From: Bacteroidota bacterium
Lineage (GTDB): Bacteria > Bacteroidota > Bacteroidia > Flavobacteriales_F > PHOS-HE28
Direction: 5' to 3'
Length of the DNA: 10,350 nt
NCBI GenBank assembly: GCA_023428865.1
Contig: JAEYWT010000382.1
Span: 1 to 10,350 of the forward strand
Below, piece by piece: positions 1-6,172 of this stretch. Position 1 is the first letter of the stretch, and every line of letters starts with the position of its first letter. A program made the translations under genes and the position numbers. The notes below the pieces were generated by a model. It made no database searches, had not been told where the DNA came from, and was given only the letters and a program-made list of their open reading frames with translations.

Positions 1-2
1 GT

Positions 3-554
3 TCAGAAGGATTCGATCCGGCCAAGGACCTCGCTCGCATCGGTGTTGTGAACCAGACCACCATGCTGGCCACCGAAACACAAGCCATTGCCGATCACTT
101 GAAGCAGGTGATGATCCGAAAGTACGGAGACGCCGACCTGAAGAACCACTTCGCCGATACGCGTGACACGCTCTGCTACGCCACCAACGACAACCAGGAC
201 GCCACCAATGAACTCTTGAAAGCAGAAGCCGATCTAGCACTCGTGGTTGGCGGATACAACAGCAGCAACACCAGCCACCTCGTGGAACTGTTGGAGCACA
301 GGTTCCCCACGTATTTCATCAACGGGGAGAAGGAGATCCTGAGCGCAGAGGAGATCGAGCATTTCAATTATCCGGCGCACAAGCTGGAACGCACATCCGG
401 CTGGCTACCTGCGAAGCGTCCGTTGACGATCATCCTCACCAGCGGAGCAAGTTGCCCGGATACCTTGTTGGATCGGGTGATGCTCAAGGTGCTCTCTATG
501 GTGGAAGGGGTGAAGGATCCGGTGGAGGTGGTGGGGGTAATAACAACTCCATAG
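3..554 (+). CDS. ispH: 4-hydroxy-3-methylbut-2-enyl diphosphate reductase (IspH/LytB), 5' end outside the window
   Basis: IspH is the last enzyme of the MEP pathway. It is a cytoplasmic [4Fe-4S] enzyme that reduces HMBPP to IPP and DMAPP. The frame is already open at base 3 (SEGFDPAKDLARIGVVNQTT), so the GTG at 48 is not the true start and roughly the first 100 residues are missing. Family landmarks visible in order are the NQTT segment, DTLCYATNDNQ with the cluster-ligand Cys (equivalent to E. coli C197), the substrate-binding NSSNTS motif, and the C-terminal TSGASCPDTLLD motif. The first two cluster cysteines should lie upstream of the window. The frame ends at TAG 552-554 in a short tail (VVGVITTP). 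The last codons lie in a sequence duplicated at 1280-1420. A lipoprotein gene follows 26 bases downstream on the same strand. The identity is seen in conserved motifs; only the N-terminus is unverified. Confidence 0.95.
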   Translation, partial: SEGFDPAKDLARIGVVNQTTMLATETQAIADHLKQVMIRKYGDADLKNHFADTRDTLCYATNDNQDATNELLKAEADLALVVGGYNSSNTSHLVELLEHRFPTYFINGEKEILSAEEIEHFNYPAHKLERTSGWLPAKRPLTIILTSGASCPDTLLDRVMLKVLSMVEGVKDPVEVVGVITTP

Positions 555-676
555 CCACGTTAGCAGGTTTTCATTGGCCCATGCGACCTGCTCTTCTAGT
601 GGTTCTTCTTCTAGTCCTCGTTGGGTGCCGAAAGGACCCCGCCTTGGTAGGATCCGTTCCTGGCGAGGTACTGTTC
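535..676 (+). repeat. Direct repeat, copy A (intact junction of ispH end and lipoprotein start)
   Basis: This segment covers the last six codons of ispH, the 26-base spacer and the first 32 codons of the downstream lipoprotein gene. It recurs in the same orientation at 1280-1420 with an offset of 745 bases. By hand alignment from 537 to 676 I count about nine substitutions and one deleted base, so roughly 93% identity. The 56 bases from just before the ATG through the signal-peptide codons (576-627) are identical. Copy A is the functional-looking copy because both reading frames run through it intact. Confidence 0.9.
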
Positions 677-1090
677 TTTTTGCGATCCGGCACCTCTGTC
701 GCGGAGCTATACGACCTAACCCAACGGCACGAACTGGAGCTGAAAGAAGCCTCGAGTTTCATTTATGAAGTGGATCCATCGACAGCGGATTCAGATTCCG
801 TGCGCACTGTGCTTCTCACGAAACGGTACCTCACAAGAGCGGGTCTCACATTCGGTATCACCACTACCGAGAGCGGAACGTATGTCTCGGCCAATTTCTT
901 TGCGCTCGGGGATGATGACCAACTGGATTGGGAGATGACCGTGCAGCAGCTTGGTTTGATCGAGCGACTCGATCGTAGCGCTTGGCAACGGGGAACCCTA
1001 CTCGTTCCGTTCGGGCAGGAAGCCGGTTGGCTTTTGCGACTGCGGAAGGAGCCGATCATCTTGAACGCACAGCTCAACCATTACCTCTAA
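581..1090 (+). CDS. Small lipoprotein of unknown function, possible inhibitor-I9-like folds
   Basis: The product is 169 residues. The ATG at 581 is chosen because it opens directly onto a signal peptide: a short basic start (MRP), a Leu/Val run, and a lipobox LVGC with the acylated Cys at residue 16. An earlier in-frame start at 452 would add a Gly-rich stretch overlapping ispH and is unlikely. The mature part begins after Cys16 with RKD. It then reads VPGEVLFFLRSGTS, an extended strand then helix, and later GTLLVPFGQE with LNAQLNHYL at the end. The pattern of strands and helices appears twice (about 27-90 and 103-169). It resembles the propeptide/inhibitor I9-like fold found in subtilase propeptides and small secreted lipoproteins; this is inference from pattern only. 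The gene is 26 bases behind ispH on the same strand and probably shares its transcript. No Shine-Dalgarno is seen. Confidence 0.75.
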   Translation: MRPALLVVLLLVLVGCRKDPALVGSVPGEVLFFLRSGTSVAELYDLTQRHELELKEASSFIYEVDPSTADSDSVRTVLLTKRYLTRAGLTFGITTTESGTYVSANFFALGDDDQLDWEMTVQQLGLIERLDRSAWQRGTLLVPFGQEAGWLLRLRKEPIILNAQLNHYL

Positions 1091-1194
1091 ATGGCCAGCG
1101 CAGTTAAGTCCCGTTCCCGCATCCTCTTTCGCCTGCACCGTCGACTGTTCTGCTAAGGCGGAACTTCGCTCCTTCGTCGCTCAAAATGCGGTAG

Positions 1195-1299
1195 GCTGGG
1201 GCGCACAAGATCTACAAGAATGACGAATGTTTCGAGGTGGACTCCGCTGGCACGGACCGAACCGCCCAAATTGTACTGGAGGTAATTACAACTCCATAG
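1195..1299 (+). pseudogene. Orphan C-terminal coding fragment ending in the duplicated ispH-type tail
   Basis: Between an in-frame TAG at 1192-1194 and a TAG at 1297-1299 there are 34 sense codons with no ATG. They encode a hydrophilic, protein-like stretch (HKIYKNDECFEVDSAG and onward) that finishes EVITTP, in the same frame and with the same last codons as ispH (GVITTP). The final codons are part of the direct repeat; the preceding ones do not match ispH. This looks like the 3' end of another gene fused at the repeat boundary, now cut off. I do not recognise the family, and chance openness over 105 bases is possible. Confidence 0.35.
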
Positions 1300-1420
1300 C
1301 CACGTTAGCCGGTTTACATTGGCCCATGCGACCTGCTCTTCTAGTGGTTCTTCTTCTAGTCCTCGTTGGGTGTCGAAGGACCCCGCCTTTTTTGGATCCG
1401 TTCATGGTGAGGTACTGTTC
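1280..1420 (+). repeat. Direct repeat, copy B (decayed)
   Basis: This is the second copy of the 535-676 segment, same orientation. Homology starts near 1277-1282 and fades after 1420, where the original reads on as TTTTTGCGATCC and this copy reads TGATCC. One A is missing from the AAA of copy A (at 1376-1377), and GGTA is replaced by TTTT near 1390. There are no terminal inverted repeats and no obvious target-site duplication at the edges, so it looks like a partial gene duplication and not a transposon. Confidence 0.9.
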
Positions 1421-1436
1421 TGATCCCCATCAATGA
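1326..1436 (+). pseudogene. Truncated, frameshifted second copy of the lipoprotein start
   Basis: The ATG at 1326 corresponds to the ATG at 581. The first 17 residues, including the full signal peptide and the LVGC lipobox with Cys16, are identical in the two copies. A one-base deletion just after the lipobox shifts the frame, giving RRTPPFLDPFMVRY instead of RKDPALVGSVPGEV. The frame then stops at 1434-1436, for 36 residues in total against 169 in the intact copy. It could in principle yield a tiny lipopeptide, but the frameshift and early stop fit a dead duplicate better. Confidence 0.8.
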
Positions 1437-1479
1437 CCATTGCCTCCAGCGGGAGACGACCAATTCAAACCAGCCTTTC

Positions 1480-2379
1480 ATGAGAACTTTTCCGACCTGT
1501 TTAACCTTCCTCGTACTCTCCAATACCCTAATGCCAAACTCCGCATGCGGACAAGCACCCGACTGCATCGCGGAGCACGCGCGGAACAAACGTGCCGCAT
1601 ATCTTCTACACCTTGGGAATGCACAAGGTGCTTTCGCTGCACTGGATAGTAATGCGAAGGGTAACCTATGCGACCATTGGACGTGGCTCGAAGCAACGAA
1701 CACCGCCCTTTCGATGGGTGATACGAGCCGTGCGGTGGGTTACTTGGAAAAACTCTATGCCTGGGGCGGACAACCGATGCTGACCTACTCCGACCCGATC
1801 AAGGGCCTGCTTGCAAAAGGCTTTGCCGAACATGACCTAGTGCGCTTGCAAGACGCCCAGAATAAGTGGGCTGACCGAGCTGACTCCACATGGATACGAG
1901 CTTTGAAAGAGATGCACACCTTGGACCAAAGTCACCGGGCATTCGATGCTCTGACCCAACATAACGACAGCGTGAATCTGGAGCAGTTGATCCAGCTTAC
2001 CGAGGAACGCGGTTTTCCCAGTCCGGGTAATGTGGGCGCTTCCTTCGGAACCGTCACCCTTCTCCTTCTGCATCATCGAGCAGAACTGAACATGAATGAC
2101 CGCCTACGGCATTTCGTTTCGCTGGCCCAAAAGGCCATCGAAGACTGTAGGATAGAACCAAGCTTTCTCACCTGGATCTTCGACTTCGAAGCTCGGGAAG
2201 CAGGTGAGCCAACGCCTTATGGCACATTGACCGGATACTTCCGCAATGACCTGGAGCAATTCCGTCTTCCTGATCTGGCAACACTGAATGCGAATAGGGC
2301 ACGGGTCGGTCTTTTGCCGATCCAACAAGAGGCCAACCTGCTTGGGATCCAACTCGAGGATCTCCCGTTAGAGAAGTGA
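1480..2379 (+). CDS. Secreted DUF6624-like protein with N-terminal repeat region
   Basis: The product is 299 residues. The ATG at 1480 begins a Sec signal peptide (MRTFPTCLTFLVLS), probably cleaved near residues 25-26 (CGQA). Residues about 30-130 contain helix pairs with TPR-like spacing (for example around DTSRAVGYLEKLYAWGG). Residues about 140-285 match the layout I know for DUF6624: a LKEMHTLDQSHR helix, GFPSPGNVG, a hydrophobic LLLLHHR segment, then PYGT and finally LNANRARVGLLPI. In typical members these read as DQxxR, GWP, QH, YGTQ and RRxxVGL. No catalytic role is established for the family as far as I know. The gene converges on cmk with only three bases between the two stop codons. 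No Shine-Dalgarno is evident, as is common in Bacteroidota. The existence of the gene is well supported; the family assignment is from memory of the motif pattern. Confidence 0.75.
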   Translation: MRTFPTCLTFLVLSNTLMPNSACGQAPDCIAEHARNKRAAYLLHLGNAQGAFAALDSNAKGNLCDHWTWLEATNTALSMGDTSRAVGYLEKLYAWGGQPMLTYSDPIKGLLAKGFAEHDLVRLQDAQNKWADRADSTWIRALKEMHTLDQSHRAFDALTQHNDSVNLEQLIQLTEERGFPSPGNVGASFGTVTLLLLHHRAELNMNDRLRHFVSLAQKAIEDCRIEPSFLTWIFDFEAREAGEPTPYGTLTGYFRNDLEQFRLPDLATLNANRARVGLLPIQQEANLLGIQLEDLPLEK

Positions 2380-2382
2380 CCT

Positions 2383-3084
2383 TCACGCCTCCGCCACCAC
2401 CCCGATCACCTTCACCACGTGGCCCACAGCCAGGTCGTACTGTTCGGTGGAGGTGAGGTCACTGTTGTCGATCACGAACGCATCGGGGGCTTGGATCAGC
2501 GGGTCGGCGGCACGGGTGGTGTCGTCCAGGTCGCGGCGCTCGAGGTTGGCCAGGACCTCCTCCAACGTGACCTCGGCTCCACGGCCCTTCAGTTCCAGGT
2601 AGCGGCGCTGGGCACGCACTTCGGCACTGGCGGTCATGAAGAATTTCACTTCAGCATCGGGGAATACAACGGTACCGATATCGCGGCCATCCATCACCAC
2701 ACCACCGCCATCACCCATCTGCTGCTGGAGCTGCACGAGCTTGGCGCGCACTTCGGGCACTGGACTCACGAGGGTGACGTTGTTGCTCACATCCATCTCG
2801 CGGATGCGGTGCTCCACGTTGCGGCCATCGAGCATGGTGGCGCTGCGTTGGGTGAGGTCGTCGTGCTTGAAGGCGATGTGGATGTTCGGTAGCACGCGCA
2901 AGAGGTTCGGCTTGTCCAACACATCGTTCTGGATAAGGCCGTTCTCCATGGCGTACAAGGCGACGGCCCGGTACATGGCACCACTGTCGATGTAGGTGTA
3001 GTGGAAGTGATGCGCCAGCTGTTTGGCCAAGGTGCTCTTGCCGCAGCTGCTAAAGCCGTCTATGGCGATGGTGATGCGCTTCAC
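2383..3084 (-). CDS. cmk: Cytidylate kinase (CMP/dCMP kinase)
   Basis: Cmk phosphorylates CMP and dCMP with ATP in the cytoplasm to supply pyrimidine nucleotides. The 233-residue length is usual for the bacterial family. Visible motifs are the P-loop GFSSCGKST (residues 10-18), IDSGAMYR (32-39) in the nucleotide-binding region, MDGRDIGTVVFPDA (131-144), and the RRDLDDTTRAADPL segment (183-196) with the substrate-binding Arg and Asp residues. The start is a GTG at 3082-3084, chosen because it places the conserved MKRITIAIDG start correctly; no nearby ATG does so. It lies 78 bases downstream of porQ on the same strand and may be co-transcribed with it. A porQ-cmk neighbourhood is, to my knowledge, recurrent in Bacteroidota. 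Its 3' end abuts a convergent gene. Confidence 0.96.
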   Translation of the reverse strand: MKRITIAIDGFSSCGKSTLAKQLAHHFHYTYIDSGAMYRAVALYAMENGLIQNDVLDKPNLLRVLPNIHIAFKHDDLTQRSATMLDGRNVEHRIREMDVSNNVTLVSPVPEVRAKLVQLQQQMGDGGGVVMDGRDIGTVVFPDAEVKFFMTASAEVRAQRRYLELKGRGAEVTLEEVLANLERRDLDDTTRAADPLIQAPDAFVIDNSDLTSTEQYDLAVGHVVKVIGVVAEA

Positions 3085-3162
3085 GTTGCCGTTCCTGCGG
3101 CCAAGGTAATGGTCGCCGGAAGAGTAGCGCCTTCCGCAGCGGAATGTACCCAGCGAACGGCC

Positions 3163-4215
3163 TCAGCCTTCGTTCCGCCTGAAGTCGGCGAAACGCACGG
3201 TGAGAGAGAGCGTGTTGCTGATACCCGCCAGGTGCAACTGCGAGAACCCGTAGGCTACATGCACCTTGCTCACCCGCATGCCCAGGCCGAAGCTGAGCCC
3301 AACGGCGCCTGGCTTGTCCGCTATCACCAATTCCTGGCGACGGCGCACGTTGTAGGCCACGCGTAGCATGAAATTCTTGGTGATCAGGATCTCCGCGCTC
3401 GGCACGAAGTGAAGGATGGCCTTGTCGAACTTGGTCACCTTGTCTTCCACCACTTCACCCGTGGTAGGATCAACCGTGACAGTGGCATTGGGGTCTTCAT
3501 AGGTCAAGTCCCAACGCTGTAATTGTTCGGCCATCAGGCCCAGCCGGAATGGAGCGTGTTTGAATTTGTAGGTGACACCGAACTGTGCTTGGAAAGGAAG
3601 TTTCTCCCGCTCTTCGGTGTACGAGGAGAGCTGTGCGCCGATGTTGCGCAGCATGGCCGAAATGGTAAGCCCCAATTTGCGCTTGTAGAAGGTGCCGCCC
3701 AGATCCACGCCCCATGCAGTTGAGCGGTAGGTATCCAGCGCACTGTTGATGAACTTCACATTGGCACCCACGGAGAAGAGGCTGTCCACGGGATAACCGG
3801 CGCCAACTTGGATCACTTGTTCACCGGCCCTGAACTCGCCGAGTATCTCGCCCACTTCATCGGTACGTTGGAAGGTGCCGTAATCCAGGTATTGCACAGA
3901 ACCAGCCAGGGTGATGCGTGAACTATCCAAGTGGTGGCCATACGCCACATAACCCACCTTGATCCCCTCGAAGTAGGGCAGGTAACTGAGTGCGACCTGC
4001 CGGGAGGCATCCTTATCCAACAAGGCCGGATTGAAGACACCCAGGTTGAGGTCACCATCCTTCACTGCGATGTAATTACCACCCAAGGCCGACGCCCGTG
4101 CTGAGCTGGGGATATCCAACAACCGGTACGCGGACTGCCCTCCCAATTGGGCGGATAGTAGACCGGCGACCAACATGCCGCAGAGGGTGCTTAGCGAACG
4201 TAGGGTTACGGCCAT
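3163..4215 (-). CDS. porQ: Type IX secretion system protein PorQ (PorV/PorQ family)
   Basis: PorQ is an outer-membrane protein needed for type IX secretion in Porphyromonas gingivalis and relatives. The family is FadL-like and beta-barrel. The 350-residue product starts with a signal peptide (MAVTLRSLSTLCGMLVAGLL, cleavage near LSA at 20-22). It continues with the family signature GGQSAYRLLDIPSSARASAL, then NPALLDKDAS. Alternating hydrophobic and polar strands with aromatic ends fill the rest, and it finishes with a strand-rich SNTLSLTVRFADFRRNEG. The ATG at 4213-4215 is chosen because it precedes the signal peptide. The frame stays open upstream to 4755, but only as the antisense of the divergent lipoprotein gene. 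cmk follows 78 bases downstream. Its presence fits the S8 peptidase with a T9SS sorting domain encoded 2 kb away. Confidence 0.92.
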   Translation of the reverse strand: MAVTLRSLSTLCGMLVAGLLSAQLGGQSAYRLLDIPSSARASALGGNYIAVKDGDLNLGVFNPALLDKDASRQVALSYLPYFEGIKVGYVAYGHHLDSSRITLAGSVQYLDYGTFQRTDEVGEILGEFRAGEQVIQVGAGYPVDSLFSVGANVKFINSALDTYRSTAWGVDLGGTFYKRKLGLTISAMLRNIGAQLSSYTEEREKLPFQAQFGVTYKFKHAPFRLGLMAEQLQRWDLTYEDPNATVTVDPTTGEVVEDKVTKFDKAILHFVPSAEILITKNFMLRVAYNVRRRQELVIADKPGAVGLSFGLGMRVSKVHVAYGFSQLHLAGISNTLSLTVRFADFRRNEG

Positions 4216-4309
4216 CGAGGTCGGTTTGCGGGAAGGGAACGCAAGATAACAGCCCTTAGTATCCCTGCACGCATCCACGCTTTCAACAAGGCTGGTACCT
4301 TTCGGCCGT
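4216..4309. promoter_or_regulatory. Divergent intergenic region between porQ and the membrane lipoprotein
   Basis: These 94 bases separate two genes that start in opposite directions, so promoters for both are expected here. A TACCTTTC element at 4296-4303 resembles the Bacteroidota -7 box TAnnTTTG, but it lies only seven bases from the downstream ATG and no good -33 TTTG partner is seen. The location is therefore inferred from gene layout only. Confidence 0.35.
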
Positions 4310-4936
4310 ATGCTGCGGTCTTTCCTCCTACTCGTCCTCTTCTTGCTGCTTTGCGGCTGTTCCACCACGAACGATGTAGTGAGCCGTGGTCCATTCCAAA
4401 AACGGAAATACCTGCCCGGCTGGCATGTGGACCTCGCCCTGAATAAAGACCGATCGACACCTCCTGTGGTTCGGGAACAGCCCGTAGAACCCATGGCCAC
4501 CCGTGCCCTCACCGCCGCGCCGATGGTTCCGTCCCAGCCCTTGGTCGCTTCCACCGGAACTACAACGAACACCCCACCAGCACACCGCATACGAGTAAGG
4601 CACGAGACGCTTGAACCTGCTATACCCTTCACCCTGAAGGTAGCAACGACACCGCCACTGGATGAACCTGCTTCGGAACAGACCGGAACCGAGCGACGCT
4701 GGAACCGCGTAGCGCTGATCTCCGGCGTTTTCCTGGTGCTGTCCATCGCCGCCATGGCGGTAGGTGGTGGTGAGATCCTTCTCTACCTGCTCACCTTCTC
4801 GTTCATCACCGGGGTCATCGGTCTGTTGCTGGCCATCAAACACAAGGAACGCGGTAAGGGGATCGCTATTGCGGCTTTCGCCTTCCCGGTGGTGTTGATC
4901 GCGCTGGCCATCGCTGCGCTCAACGCGGTGTGGTGA
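4310..4936 (+). CDS. Lipoprotein with KRKY motif and C-terminal DUF4190-like membrane helices
   Basis: The product is 208 residues. The ATG at 4310 opens onto a lipoprotein signal: MLRSFLLLVLFLLLCGC, with the acylated Cys at residue 17. Shortly after comes FQKRKYLPGWHVDL (residues 29-42), a short motif I recall from many Bacteroidota envelope proteins of this build. A Pro/Thr/Ala-rich, probably disordered stretch spans about 45-128. Then come three hydrophobic segments (about 134-151, 155-176 and 185-207), with KHKERGKG between the second and third. This end resembles DUF4190-type small membrane domains. An N-terminal lipid anchor combined with several C-terminal helices is unusual and suggests inner-membrane retention. 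The gene is divergent from porQ and convergent with the QueA-like gene, with five bases between stop codons. Function is unknown. The opposite strand is also open here, but the signal and helix pattern favour this one. Confidence 0.75.
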   Translation: MLRSFLLLVLFLLLCGCSTTNDVVSRGPFQKRKYLPGWHVDLALNKDRSTPPVVREQPVEPMATRALTAAPMVPSQPLVASTGTTTNTPPAHRIRVRHETLEPAIPFTLKVATTPPLDEPASEQTGTERRWNRVALISGVFLVLSIAAMAVGGGEILLYLLTFSFITGVIGLLLAIKHKERGKGIAIAAFAFPVVLIALAIAALNAVW

Positions 4937-4941
4937 ACCGA

Positions 4942-6147
4942 TCAACCACGCATGAGCAGGGAGCCATCGCCGTAGCTGAGGAAACGATAGTCATTGCCCA
5001 AGGCATGGTCGTATATCCTTCGCCAATCGGGACCTACGAATGCAGCGACCAGCAACAATAGCGTGCTCTGTGGTTGATGGAAATTGGTGATCAAGCCTGT
5101 GGCGAAACGGAAGTCGTAGCCTGGGGCGATGAGCAACGAGGTATTTCCGGACAGCACCGATGTGGCTTCACCCAACGATCCGATAACCGCATCCAACGCT
5201 TCCGCCGTCGAGGGCAGTTCTTCGTTGGTATGATCGTATGGTTCCCATTGTTCGATCCGTAGCGCCCCCTTCGCACGCCTTTGTAGAAGCATAACACCAT
5301 GCCAGTAGATGCTCTCCAAGCTGCGCAAGGCCGTGGTGCCTACCGCGATGATGGGTCCACGGTCCACTTGTTCCCGCAAAGCGATCAAGGCTTCGCGTGG
5401 GATGCGCACCTGCTCGCTGTGCATGTCGTGTTCGGCCATACGTTCGCTCTTCACCGGCAGGAAGGTTCCTGCACCAACGTGTAAGGTGAGGTGCGTGGAC
5501 CGCACGCCGCGTTCCTTCAGCCGCGCCAACACCTCTTCACTGAAATGCAAGCTGGCCGTGGGTGCCGCGATGGAGCCATTGTTGGTGGCGAAGACCGTGT
5601 TGTAGCGCGTGTCATCATCGGGCATGGCTTCGCGGCGCATGTACGGTGGCAGTGGAACGGACCCGGTACACTGAAGCACATCCACGAACGCGCGATCGTC
5701 ATTCCACCGGAACTCGATGAGGTGTTCGCCGTTACGCTGTTCGATCCGTTCAGCCCGTAGCGTGATGCCATCCTGCTCCAGTACCAGCTCCTCTCCATTC
5801 CACCTTTTGGCGTTGCCCACCATGCCCCACCACCGCGATGTCCGCTTGTCCAACAAGGCAACTTCCATGGTCCGGCTTTCCGCAGGGTCCATCACCATGT
5901 ATTCCAGGACTGCTCCGGTGGCCCGTTGCATCTGGATCCGTGCGCGCACCACGCGCGTGTCGTTCAAGACCAATAGCGCGTTGGCCGGGATCAACTCGGG
6001 TAATTCCTGGAAGACCTTGTCCGCAATATGCCCTGCCCGATAGTGCAGCAAACGACTTTCATCGCGCTGCGCCAAGGGATGCCGTGCAATACGCTCTTCG
6101 GGCAGCACGTATGTGTAGTCGTGGATCGAAAGGTCTTTCGGATGCAT
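4942..6147 (-). CDS. queA: QueA-like S-adenosylmethionine:tRNA ribosyltransferase-isomerase, long Bacteroidota form
   Basis: QueA transfers and isomerises the ribosyl part of AdoMet onto 7-aminomethyl-7-deazaguanine at tRNA position 34, making epoxyqueuosine. This 401-residue protein keeps the family blocks: LNDTRVVRAR (61-70), PLPPYMRR (165-172), YNTVFATNNGSIAAPTASLHF (starting at 182), HLTLHVGAGTFLPV (219-232), HDMHSEQV (240-247), TNFHQPQSTLLLLV (364-377) and YRFLSYGDGSLL (387-398). It is about 50 residues longer than classical QueA (about 350). It reads NFHQPQS where QueA has NFHLPxS, and YGDGSLL where QueA has YGDAMLI. As I recall, Bacteroidota often carry this long form beside a true QueA, so queuosine synthesis is probable but not certain. 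The ATG at 6147 has a strong AAGGAG four bases upstream. It lies 25 bases behind the S8 peptidase gene and is probably in its operon. Confidence 0.85.
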   Translation of the reverse strand: MHPKDLSIHDYTYVLPEERIARHPLAQRDESRLLHYRAGHIADKVFQELPELIPANALLVLNDTRVVRARIQMQRATGAVLEYMVMDPAESRTMEVALLDKRTSRWWGMVGNAKRWNGEELVLEQDGITLRAERIEQRNGEHLIEFRWNDDRAFVDVLQCTGSVPLPPYMRREAMPDDDTRYNTVFATNNGSIAAPTASLHFSEEVLARLKERGVRSTHLTLHVGAGTFLPVKSERMAEHDMHSEQVRIPREALIALREQVDRGPIIAVGTTALRSLESIYWHGVMLLQRRAKGALRIEQWEPYDHTNEELPSTAEALDAVIGSLGEATSVLSGNTSLLIAPGYDFRFATGLITNFHQPQSTLLLLVAAFVGPDWRRIYDHALGNDYRFLSYGDGSLLMRG

Positions 6148-6151
6148 GCGT

Positions 6152-6160
6152 CTCCTTCCC
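6152..6160 (-). promoter_or_regulatory. Strong Shine-Dalgarno sequence for the QueA-like gene
   Basis: Read on the minus strand the sequence is GGGAAGGAG, followed by ACGC and the ATG at 6147. It fixes the start codon. It is notable because the other genes in the window show no clear Shine-Dalgarno, and it lies inside the 25-base gap after the S8 peptidase stop codon. Confidence 0.7.
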
Positions 6161-6172
6161 TACCGGCTTCAC

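Larger units (their letters stand above)
1091..1479. other. Gene-free stretch made of duplicated and decayed pieces
   Basis: The 389 bases between the lipoprotein gene and the next secreted-protein gene contain no convincing gene. Bases 1091-1194 show nothing recognisable. Bases 1195-1299 form a 34-codon open tail without a start codon. Bases 1280-1420 are the second copy of the junction repeat, and 1326-1436 is the frameshifted lipoprotein start. Bases 1437-1479 precede the next ATG and show no clear promoter or Shine-Dalgarno. Confidence 0.75.

Noticed and set aside
452..580. Upstream in-frame start for the lipoprotein giving a Gly-rich N-terminal extension
   Set aside because: It overlaps ispH coding sequence and would bury the signal peptide and lipobox that start at 581.
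1091..1156. 21-codon Arg-rich reading frame starting directly after the lipoprotein stop (TAA-ATG)
   Set aside because: Too short, no support beyond the adjacent stop-start; likely chance.
1280..1420. Insertion sequence or MITE as the source of the repeat
   Set aside because: No terminal inverted repeats, no target duplication and no transposase; the repeat consists of coding sequence from the neighbouring genes.
2419..2892. 157-codon plus-strand open frame within cmk
   Set aside because: Rich in His/Gly/Val as expected for a shadow of cmk; no motif of its own.
3131..3145. Small inverted repeat (TTCCG-CTG-CGGAA type) between porQ and cmk
   Set aside because: Only a five-base stem and no T run on either side, so not a credible terminator.
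4216..4755. N-terminal extension of the porQ frame by 180 residues to 4755
   Set aside because: It is antisense to the divergent lipoprotein gene, has no protein-like features, and the signal peptide of PorQ begins at 4215.
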